Shown: one piece after another, positions 45,257 to 52,865 of the stretch | Layout of the letters: every line of letters starts with the position of its first letter | Position numbering within the stretch: position 1 is the stretch's first letter | Assembly (NCBI GenBank): GCA_947630685.1 | Contig: CANRII010000003.1 | Coordinates: 1 to 52,865, forward strand | From: an uncultured Ruminiclostridium sp. | Lineage (GTDB): Bacteria; Bacillota; Clostridia; Oscillospirales; Ruminococcaceae | DNA: 52,865 nt | Reading direction: 5' to 3' | Made by a program: the position numbers and the translations under genes | The notes under the pieces: generated by a model | Seen by the model: the letters and a program-made list of their open reading frames with translations, nothing else | Database searches by the model: none | What the model was told of the DNA's origin: nothing

Positions 45257-46330
45257 TTATATCTTTTTCGGAGCGGAGCGGCTGAGCTGCAAGGCGTATT
45301 CTTTGATAGTGGCGGTGAGCTGCACCTCGTTTATCCATTTAGGGGGCAATGCGTTATAGCCGAGATACGCGCCTTTAAGCGCTCCCGCTATAGCGGCGCA
45401 GGCGTCGGAGTTTCCGTCCTGATTTGCGGCAAGCTGCACGGCGCTTTCAAAATCGTAATGCACCGCCGCGCAGTATATCCCTATCGCCAATGCGCTGTCC
45501 GCAGTGTTGCCCGTACCGAGCTCGCTCACCGCGGTAAGGGGTGAGGTGTCCTCGTCCTCGATAAGCTCCAACGCGCGGTTTATCGCGGTATATACCTCGT
45601 CGTAGCCCTCGTAATCGGTAAGCAGCTTCATACAGCCGAGCGCGGCTTTTTCTATCGTTTCGCCGCCTATTATATACGCTATCATCGCGGCAAAGCAGCC
45701 CGCCGCAAGATAGCCGGTAGGATTTCCGTGGGTTATCGCGGCGAAAAGGCAGCCGGTCTTGAACGCCAGCGTCGCGTCGCAGGAGAAGAACAATCCCGCC
45801 GGAGCCGTCCTCGGCACGCAGTCGAACAGCTTATTGTCGTTTATATGCGCTCCCGGTCTGCCGTAATTCATAGAGGTCTGAGAGGTCAACGTCTGTATCA
45901 ATGTACGGGTAGGCCCGCGCTTTTTATATAATGCGTCCAGATCTAAAAGCGCGCAGGGATATTCCGCGTTTTCGGAATCCAGTATGCTGTCATAGGTAGG
46001 GCTTGCGGTATTGCCTGTCTGGGTGTACAGCCACTGCTGCAGCGCGAGAAATACGCTGTTGGTGTAATCCGACGCGGTAGTCCCTCCGGTAGCGCAGGTC
46101 CAGAGTATCCCGTGCGCGGTGAACAGCATGAGCTGCGTTTCGTCCGAGATAAGAGCGGACTTTGCCTGCTTGGACTTCGGCGGCTTCATCACGCCTTTTT
46201 TGCCGTACTCCTTTTTTATTTGCTTGTAGCTTTTGCCCTTGACCTCATACCCCAGCGAATCGCCGAGAGCCAGCCCCAGCATACAGCCTGCGAAGCGTTC
46301 TTTTTTACTGAGCTTGTTTTTCTTTGCCAT
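45257..46330 (-). CDS. ADP-ribosylglycohydrolase (DraG/ARH) family protein, atypical active-site motifs
   Basis: AGCMLGLALGDSLGYEVKGKS, SDETQLMLFTAHG, NQDGNSDACAAIAGALKGAYLG. Confidence 0.85.
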   Translation of the reverse strand: MAKKNKLSKKERFAGCMLGLALGDSLGYEVKGKSYKQIKKEYGKKGVMKPPKSKQAKSALISDETQLMLFTAHGILWTCATGGTTASDYTNSVFLALQQWLYTQTGNTASPTYDSILDSENAEYPCALLDLDALYKKRGPTRTLIQTLTSQTSMNYGRPGAHINDNKLFDCVPRTAPAGLFFSCDATLAFKTGCLFAAITHGNPTGYLAAGCFAAMIAYIIGGETIEKAALGCMKLLTDYEGYDEVYTAINRALELIEDEDTSPLTAVSELGTGNTADSALAIGIYCAAVHYDFESAVQLAANQDGNSDACAAIAGALKGAYLGYNALPPKWINEVQLTATIKEYALQLSRSAPKKI

Positions 46331-46349
46331 CAGATGTCCCTTTCTTTTG

Positions 46350-47519
46350 TTATGCCGCGATGTTCATTTTATAATCATATATCATAAGATCCACGAATCT
46401 GCCGTACGAGCGGGTGCCGTCCGACTGCCCCTGTGATACCAGGTAGCTGTTATTTACGCTTTCCGCCGCGTCGGCGACCGGAGTATTATACTTTTCCCAA
46501 TATTCGTTATTCGCGGCAAATTCCGCCTTTACCTGCGGGCAGATATAAGAATACAGCTCGGCGTATACCGCGTCGCTCGCCACCGTGCGAAACGCGTTCA
46601 AAGCGTAAAGCAGCGCGTCGGTATATGCGCTGTAGCAAAGCAGGTCGTTGCCGCTGTCACGGCAGGCAAGATACGCTATGAAGTTCGCCTCGTCCTCCCG
46701 CATAAAGCCTTTAAGGTGGGAAAGCTCATGACAGATAGTCAGCGGCCGCGCAAAATACGGGCTGTTTTGGTTGTAATTTGCCTCCACCGTGAACGGGTCA
46801 TATATCCCCAAAATGCGGGTAAGGCTCATAAACTCCGAGAACGCCACGCCCTTTGCCTGCGGATAAAATCCCGCTAAAGAGCCGTACCGCGCGCCTAACC
46901 TTTCCATTGCCTTTATGCAGTCCGCCGCCAGCTCCTCGCCGTTATCGGTCAGCACCGTGTCGGAGTCGGGGTTCAGCTTATCCGCGTAGGTGTTAGCTCC
47001 CTGTACAAGGTATACGCAAAGGTCGGCGAGCTCCTGCGCGGTATACTTTTCCCCGGTGGGAAGTCCGCTTTTTACTGAAAACGGCTCGCGGAAGTAATTT
47101 ATACCGCAGTTTAAGGTAAATATGCTCATCACGACCGACGCCGCGCATAATATCGAGGCGAACAGCCTCGCAAGATACGCCCCTCGCGATTTAGGGGTGC
47201 GAACGATCTTTACTATCCCGTATATCAGCAGGATTACCGCCGCCGCGATAACTATATACAGCAGCCATTCTCCCGCCGCGAACGGGAACGATCCGAACAG
47301 CCGCCCCACCGTGTTTACTATTATAGGATAAACGCTAGACGCATACCACTCGGCGAAGCCGTCTACGTGCCGCGCAAGTAAGCTCAGTCCCACCGACAGC
47401 AATATAAGTATCCCCGCCGTGATAAACGCCGCTTTTATCCCTCTGCCGCTGCTTTCCTTGCCGGACGACCACGCCCGGCTTCTCGCCCTGCGGCTCGCTT
47501 TACTGTAATATCCCCGCAT
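46350..47519 (-). CDS. DUF3810 domain-containing membrane protein (putative zinc-peptidase-like)
   Basis: N-terminal TM segments; CHELSHLKGFMREDEANFIAYLACRDSGN. Confidence 0.8.
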   Translation of the reverse strand: MRGYYSKASRRARSRAWSSGKESSGRGIKAAFITAGILILLSVGLSLLARHVDGFAEWYASSVYPIIVNTVGRLFGSFPFAAGEWLLYIVIAAAVILLIYGIVKIVRTPKSRGAYLARLFASILCAASVVMSIFTLNCGINYFREPFSVKSGLPTGEKYTAQELADLCVYLVQGANTYADKLNPDSDTVLTDNGEELAADCIKAMERLGARYGSLAGFYPQAKGVAFSEFMSLTRILGIYDPFTVEANYNQNSPYFARPLTICHELSHLKGFMREDEANFIAYLACRDSGNDLLCYSAYTDALLYALNAFRTVASDAVYAELYSYICPQVKAEFAANNEYWEKYNTPVADAAESVNNSYLVSQGQSDGTRSYGRFVDLMIYDYKMNIAA

Positions 47520-47531
47520 TTTACCGTACCT

Positions 47532-48521
47532 TTACTTGTTTTCCTCCAATACCGAAGCCGCCTCGTCTATCTGCGCCTTATACGCCTGTTTAAGGCTGTC
47601 CGGTCCTAATATCCGCGCCTTTTTGCCGAACTGGAACATCCAGCCGAAAAAGGTCGGGCTGACGTTTACGTCCACAGTTATATGAAAATTATCGCCGTCC
47701 AGCTTTTTTATGCTGACGTTCTGCCCGAATTTGTCCATAACGACGCTGATAAGCGACTTATCGAATTTAAGATCCGCCTTTACTACCTCTCCGGTGAACA
47801 TGCCGAACACCTTGCGGCTGTACTCGGTCACGTTAAAGCCGACGTGCTTTTGCGCCGGAGCGTCGGTAAGCTGTATATCCTCCATTCTGTCCACGCGGAA
47901 GCTGCTCACCTTGCCGTACTTTTCATACCAGCCGACGCAGTAATAGTTTTCATCCTCCCACGCTAACGTATAGGGCGACATTTCATAACGTGCGCCGTCG
48001 GAGCGGTAGACTTTTTTCTTGTTCATGTCATAGCCGAAGTAGAGAAAGCTTATTTTTACTTTCTTTGCTATCGCGTCATGCAGGGTTTGGATATTGTAGT
48101 ATATCTTCTCGTTTATCGCCTTGACGCGGTTAGCTACGATGACCGTGCGGTTAAGCGAGCTTTCCTGGTGTCGGCTCGCCAGCATTTCTATCTTTTTTAT
48201 CAGCTCGCGGGACTTTTTCTCGGTGATGAATTTTGAGCACGCCACCGCGTCCACCAGCAATTGCAGCTCCGCAAGCTGGAAGTCCCTTTCGCCCAGATAA
48301 TATTTTGTAGCGTTGGAGCCGCCCACCCGACAGACGTCCATACCGTAGATCGACAGCGTTTCAAGGTCGTTGTAAAGAGACTTTCTCTCGGCCTCTATCC
48401 CGCGCTCCTCTAACATGACGGTTATATCCTTAAGCGCGAGCGGGTGCTGCTCGTCGCTCTCGCGGAGCAGTATATCGGCTAGATACAGCAGCTTCATTTT
48501 CTGATTGGCAGAACGCGGCAT
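47532..48521 (-). CDS. WYL domain-containing transcriptional regulator
   Basis: N-terminal HTH; KKVKISFLYFGYDMNKKKVYR..YEMSPYTLAWEDENYYCVGWYEKYGKVSSFRVDRM. Confidence 0.88.
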   Translation of the reverse strand: MPRSANQKMKLLYLADILLRESDEQHPLALKDITVMLEERGIEAERKSLYNDLETLSIYGMDVCRVGGSNATKYYLGERDFQLAELQLLVDAVACSKFITEKKSRELIKKIEMLASRHQESSLNRTVIVANRVKAINEKIYYNIQTLHDAIAKKVKISFLYFGYDMNKKKVYRSDGARYEMSPYTLAWEDENYYCVGWYEKYGKVSSFRVDRMEDIQLTDAPAQKHVGFNVTEYSRKVFGMFTGEVVKADLKFDKSLISVVMDKFGQNVSIKKLDGDNFHITVDVNVSPTFFGWMFQFGKKARILGPDSLKQAYKAQIDEAASVLEENK

Positions 48522-48533
48522 ATTTCCTCCTTA

Positions 48534-50726
48534 TCACACCTTGACAAAATACGCTATATACGAACGGAAATCTCCCCAAAGCGACGGGATATCGAACCCG
48601 CTGTTTATCAGCACCTCGGCGGAATATACCCTGCCCGTCTGCTCGCAGCGGTAATAGCCGCCCTTTTCCAGGCCTTTGAGCCGTACTCTGTGCAAAAATA
48701 CGCTGGGCTCTTTAAGCACCTGTACATATTCTAACAGCGCCTCGCTTTTATCCTTTGATACAAATTCCCACGCGTCGTACCTGTCATTTGCGAACGGGTC
48801 GCCTATGCGGTAGTAGTCGCCGTTTCTCACTAAGGGATTATATTTATCAAATTCGGCTATCTGCCCCTTTATCGCCTGCTTATCGTCGTCTGACAGCTTG
48901 GTGACGTCCAGCTCATAGCCGAACGTGCCGGGCAGCGCGACGTGTCCCCTCGTTTCAAACGGGGTGATACGCCCTACACAATGATTGGGGCTTGCCGATA
49001 CATGAGAGCCGAAGCAGGAACACGGATAGCAAAGCGAAGTGCCGTGCTGTATCTTCAGCCGCTCGATAGCGTCGGTATCGTCGCTTGTCCAGATCTGCGG
49101 CGAATAGTACAGCATACCCGCGTCGAAGCGTGAGCCGCCGCCCGCGCAGTTTTCCAGCAGCAGGTCGGGAAAATCGGTTATCAGCCGCTCCTGCATTTCA
49201 TATACGCCGAGCACATACCTATGCCATATCTCGCGCTGGCGCTCGGGCGGCAATATCTCGTTGCCCACCTCGGAAAGCTGGCGGTTCATATCCCACTTGA
49301 CATACTCGATATTAGCGCTTGAAAGTATCTCCTTTATCCTGCCGTAGATATAATCTCTTACGTCTTTACGGGAGAAATCCAGCACCAGCTGACTGCGTAC
49401 TAACGTGCGGTGTCTTCCGGGTATATGCAGGCACCAGTCGGGGTGCCGCTTATAAAGCTCGCTGTCCGGGCTTATCATCTCCGGCTCTACCCAGATACCG
49501 AATTTGAGCCCTATCTTGTTGACCTCGTCCACCAGCTTTTTAAGTCCGCCCTTAAGCTTGTTTTCGTTTACGAACCAGTCGCCGAGGGAGGACTTATCGT
49601 CGTTGCGGTGGCCGAACCAGCCGTCATCCATTACCAGCATTTCTATGCCGGCCTTTTTCGCCTCTTTAGCTATCTCTATCAGCTTATCGGAATCGAAATC
49701 GAAGTAGGTGGCCTCCCAGTTGTTGATAAGTATCGGGCGGCGGATATTTTTCCATTTTCCTCTGATAAGGTTATTGCGCATAACGTCGTGGAGGTTCCTT
49801 GACATCTGCCCTATTCCCGTACCGGAATAGGTGAAAATGACCTCCGGCGCCTGAAAGCTCTCGCCGGGCTGCAGTTCCCAGGCAAAATCATACGGGTTTA
49901 TACCCATCAGCACGCGGGTCTTTTCGTACTGGCTGACCTCCGCCATAGCCAAGAACGAACCGGAATAGCACAGCGCGAAGCCGTAAGCCTCGCCGAAGTC
50001 CTCCGTCGCGGTATGGTCGCATATCGCGATAAAATTATTATGCGCGTGGCTGGTGCTGCCTCGGTTGGAATCCACCGACTGCTTGCCGAATCTCAGCGGA
50101 AAGCGCTGCACGTGGCGTTCTCTCGCCCAGGTGCCGTACAAGGTTATCATATCGTAATCCATTCTGTCCAGCTCTACGCAGCAGGACAGCAGACGGCGCA
50201 GCTGTATATTATCCTTACCGCCGTTTTTTACCCTGACCGAGCGGGTGATAACGTCGCAGTATTCAAACACACCGTACTGCAATACTATCTCCATGCCGTT
50301 CGCGGGGTCGGCGCAGTAAAGCTCCAATGTCTGAGCGTCGCCGTCGTTGGAATAGGTCGCGGGCAGGCCCTCGAGCCTCGGCTTGCCGTTTATTATCTCA
50401 TATTTTCCGGTATATACGCATTCGCAGGCGGACATGCCGTTTTTATCCATAAGCTGAAAGCAGGGCTCTCTGAAATCCGCAACGCCGGAGGTGGGAAATT
50501 CGATAGGCGCGCAGTCGTAGCTGAGCGGCCCCATCGCGTCATGGTCGCTGGGGATAAACGGCTCGTCGTTCGGTATACGCAGCATGTGGGTGATATCGGT
50601 CTCGGGGATCTTTCCGCCGTAATACAGGTGAAGTATCCTGTTATCCGGCGTGATATGGAAAGCGTAGCTGGAATTTTTTGTATCCAGCTTGAACACGTGT
50701 TTTTTTTCGTCATACGTTACAGACAT
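48534..50726 (-). CDS. Alpha-galactosidase, GH36
   Basis: MLVMDDGWFGHRNDDKSSLGDWFVNENKL, YVKWDMNRQLSEVG, ENCAGGGSRFDAGMLYYSPQIWTSDDTDAIERL. Confidence 0.93.
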   Translation of the reverse strand: MSVTYDEKKHVFKLDTKNSSYAFHITPDNRILHLYYGGKIPETDITHMLRIPNDEPFIPSDHDAMGPLSYDCAPIEFPTSGVADFREPCFQLMDKNGMSACECVYTGKYEIINGKPRLEGLPATYSNDGDAQTLELYCADPANGMEIVLQYGVFEYCDVITRSVRVKNGGKDNIQLRRLLSCCVELDRMDYDMITLYGTWARERHVQRFPLRFGKQSVDSNRGSTSHAHNNFIAICDHTATEDFGEAYGFALCYSGSFLAMAEVSQYEKTRVLMGINPYDFAWELQPGESFQAPEVIFTYSGTGIGQMSRNLHDVMRNNLIRGKWKNIRRPILINNWEATYFDFDSDKLIEIAKEAKKAGIEMLVMDDGWFGHRNDDKSSLGDWFVNENKLKGGLKKLVDEVNKIGLKFGIWVEPEMISPDSELYKRHPDWCLHIPGRHRTLVRSQLVLDFSRKDVRDYIYGRIKEILSSANIEYVKWDMNRQLSEVGNEILPPERQREIWHRYVLGVYEMQERLITDFPDLLLENCAGGGSRFDAGMLYYSPQIWTSDDTDAIERLKIQHGTSLCYPCSCFGSHVSASPNHCVGRITPFETRGHVALPGTFGYELDVTKLSDDDKQAIKGQIAEFDKYNPLVRNGDYYRIGDPFANDRYDAWEFVSKDKSEALLEYVQVLKEPSVFLHRVRLKGLEKGGYYRCEQTGRVYSAEVLINSGFDIPSLWGDFRSYIAYFVKV

Positions 50727-50788
50727 TTTGTTATCCGTCCTTATAAGGTTTTAAGGCGATAAACGCCCATATATATCTAATATACCAC

Positions 50789-50824
50789 AAATTTCCCGTT
50801 TGTTCAACAGTAAACGGGAAATTT
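50789..50824. promoter_or_regulatory. 13-bp perfect inverted repeat overlapping the alpha-galactosidase promoter
   Basis: AAATTTCCCGTTT (50789-50801) / AAACGGGAAATTT (50812-50824); minus-strand TTGAAC-17-TATATT overlaps the repeat. Confidence 0.75.
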
Positions 50825-50866
50825 TTTCACGGTTTATGAAATTATCTTTCAAAACGACTCGGCGAC

Positions 50867-51916
50867 TTATCTTGATACGGAGCTGTCGAAAAAGTCCGCC
50901 GCCATATTCATAAGATCGAAGTCCAATTCATGGTACAGCCTTTTGTCGGCATGTTCCTCGTAGAACATTACCCGCTGTCTTGGCGTTCCCCTGCCGTGAT
51001 ATTCCTCGATAAACCGGTGATCCAGCCGCTTTCTGTACTTCACCGCATCTTCGCTGCAAAGAGGATTATGCCCCTTGTTCTTCACCGCTACAAAGGTGAT
51101 ATTATCATTCTTCACGACGTTTGAAAGCACGCTGTTCTTAAGGCTTATAACGTCGTCGTCGGTGCTGTGCAGTATCATCATTCTTGCGCCGCGCTCGGTA
51201 GCGGCTTTCGCGCCCGCGGAGGCGGTCAGCTTCGCCGTATCGCCGAATTTTAATTTCTCGTACAGCCTTATATACGGCACTATCGCTTTGACGATGCCCC
51301 CGTACATGCGGGAGCCCTCCTCGATAAGCATGTCCATGCTGCGCTCAAACCCGCTTTGCACGAATATCCCCTTTATATCATGCTCGGCATACGCGCTTAA
51401 AGCAGATACCGCGAATCCTCCCCAGCTGTGGCCGAACAGCAGCAGCGGCAGAGTATTGTCCCGCTCTATGTATTTTAACGCGTTGTCAAGATCTATCACC
51501 GACTGCGGCAGCCCGCGCAGGCTTTTCCCACCGCTTAAATGGCTGCCGGTGTTGTCAAAACCGAATACCTTGTACCCCCTCGCGGCAAAAAACGCTATCT
51601 CGGGCAGGTAGCTCAAATGCCCGTCGAATATCCCGTGGGAAAATACGATAAGCCCTTTGTACTCTTTGTAATTTCTGTCAAAATAATAACAGCCGGTATA
51701 TTTATATTTCTTCAAGGAGGGGAATGTCACCGGCTCGCTCAGCAGGTCGGGATAGTCGTTAGCGTCGGGCAAAAGCGGCGTTTCGTATATCTCGTACCGC
51801 TGGCCGAATATGCTCTCGTACATGATCGCGGCTACCGCCATGCCTATCAGGAATATCAGTACCGGCACGGCGATTATTATGGCTATGGTGATGATAGTCA
51901 TCGTTACCCAGTCCAT
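50867..51916 (-). CDS. Alpha/beta hydrolase (membrane-anchored)
   Basis: N-terminal TM; GLIVFSHGIFDGHLSYL, LLFGHSWGGFAVSAL, HSTDDDVI. Confidence 0.88.
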   Translation of the reverse strand: MDWVTMTIITIAIIIAVPVLIFLIGMAVAAIMYESIFGQRYEIYETPLLPDANDYPDLLSEPVTFPSLKKYKYTGCYYFDRNYKEYKGLIVFSHGIFDGHLSYLPEIAFFAARGYKVFGFDNTGSHLSGGKSLRGLPQSVIDLDNALKYIERDNTLPLLLFGHSWGGFAVSALSAYAEHDIKGIFVQSGFERSMDMLIEEGSRMYGGIVKAIVPYIRLYEKLKFGDTAKLTASAGAKAATERGARMMILHSTDDDVISLKNSVLSNVVKNDNITFVAVKNKGHNPLCSEDAVKYRKRLDHRFIEEYHGRGTPRQRVMFYEEHADKRLYHELDFDLMNMAADFFDSSVSR

Positions 51917-51957
51917 ATAACAAGCCCCCTCCTTTCGATCGGAAATTTATTTTAGGG

Positions 51958-52865
51958 TCACGCTTTTCTTTTGCGGCGGCTGTTCTTTTCCCAATGCTCG
52001 ATTATACGGGTGTGACCGCGCTCTACTGCAAGAGAATCCGGCGGTACGTCCTTGGTTATCGTGCTGCCCGCGGCGGTGGTCGCGTTTTCTCCCACCGTCA
52101 CCGGAGCAATAAGATTGGTATTGCAGCCGATAAAGGCATGGTCGCCTATCACGGTACGGAATTTATCTATGCCGTCATAATTAGCGGTGACGCAGCCGCA
52201 GCCGAAATTCACGTCCTTACCAACCGTGCTGTCGCCGACGTATGTAAGATGCGCTATGCTGGTGCTGACGCCGATATCCGAGTTCTTGACCTCGACAAAA
52301 TCCCCTATCTTCACCTTGCTTTGAAGATGGGTGCCGGGTCTTAAATGCACAAACGGCCCTACCGTTACCTCGTCGTCTATGACTGAACCGGCAGCGTGTA
52401 CGTTGTTGAGCGTGACGTTATTTCCTATCTTGCAGCTTTCTATATAGGAGTTAGGACCTATCACGCAGCCGCTGCCTATTACGGTATCGCCTTTTATTAT
52501 CGTATTCGGAAGTATCACGGTGTCATGTCCTATCGAAACGCCGGACGCTATCATTATCCCGTCGGAAATAGGGATATCCACCCCGTCGTCCATAAGGCTT
52601 TCCAATACTTTATCCCTTGCGATACGGTTAAGCTCGGCGAGCTGACGGCGGGAGTTCGCCCCAAGCACCACTTCGGCGTTTCCGGTGGGGTATATACCGC
52701 GCTTTTCAAGCAGCGCCGCCGCGTCGGTAAGGTAATATTCCCCTCCGGCGTTGTCGGAGGTTATTTTATCAAGGCAGCCGAGCAATGCGGAGGGCGAGAA
52801 CCAGTACAGCCCGGAATTTACCTCTTTTATCCCGCGCTGGACCGGCGTGCAGTCCTTTTCCTCGA
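51958..52865 (-). CDS. glmU: Bifunctional GlmU, partial (N-terminus beyond right edge)
   Basis: Frame open to the window edge (..EKDCTPVQRGIKEVNSGLYWFSPSALLGCLDKITSDNAGGEYYLTDAAALL..) followed by left-handed beta-helix hexapeptides and HLTYVGDSTVGKDVNFGCGCVTANYDG. Confidence 0.92.
   Translation of the reverse strand, partial: EEKDCTPVQRGIKEVNSGLYWFSPSALLGCLDKITSDNAGGEYYLTDAAALLEKRGIYPTGNAEVVLGANSRRQLAELNRIARDKVLESLMDDGVDIPISDGIMIASGVSIGHDTVILPNTIIKGDTVIGSGCVIGPNSYIESCKIGNNVTLNNVHAAGSVIDDEVTVGPFVHLRPGTHLQSKVKIGDFVEVKNSDIGVSTSIAHLTYVGDSTVGKDVNFGCGCVTANYDGIDKFRTVIGDHAFIGCNTNLIAPVTVGENATTAAGSTITKDVPPDSLAVERGHTRIIEHWEKNSRRKRKA

Overview
The window is a ~52.9 kb chromosomal segment from a sporulating Firmicute (Clostridia-like), coded mostly on the minus strand. 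From left to right it contains: (1) one uninterrupted minus-strand reading frame from 15977 to the left edge (at least 5,325 codons, C-terminus outside the window). It encodes a giant secreted surface protein with a signal peptide, recurrent beta-sandwich-like motifs, a 6-Cys cluster and an SdrD-B-like domain. It is absent from the ORF track because its stop lies off-window. (2) A hairpin-dense non-coding region at 16.3-16.9 kb. (3) A flavodoxin-fold reductase and a GH31 glycosidase. (4) A LytTR response regulator, a GHKL kinase and a lipoprotein gene, with a 21-bp-period direct repeat just upstream of the lipoprotein promoter. (5) A low-MW phosphotyrosine phosphatase, a CDF transporter and a CPA2 antiporter. 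(6) An iorAB-aguA-aguB operon. (7) spoIIAA-spoIIAB-sigF. (8) A teichoic-acid-like cassette (IspD/TarI-like, SDR epimerase, epimerase-LicD fusion, TagF-like). (9) mnmE and a short SecA (SecA2-like). (10) pgk-tpiA-gpmI. (11) An ADP-ribosylglycohydrolase-like protein, a DUF3810 protein, a WYL regulator, a GH36 alpha-galactosidase, an alpha/beta hydrolase and the 3' part of glmU. The most unusual signals are the giant gene with its structured leader, a 275-bp element with tRNA-T-arm-like terminal inverted repeats (two ~97% identical copies plus one possible remnant), the candidate LytTR operator, and a parS-like 16-mer. All calls come from reading the sequence; no searches were run.
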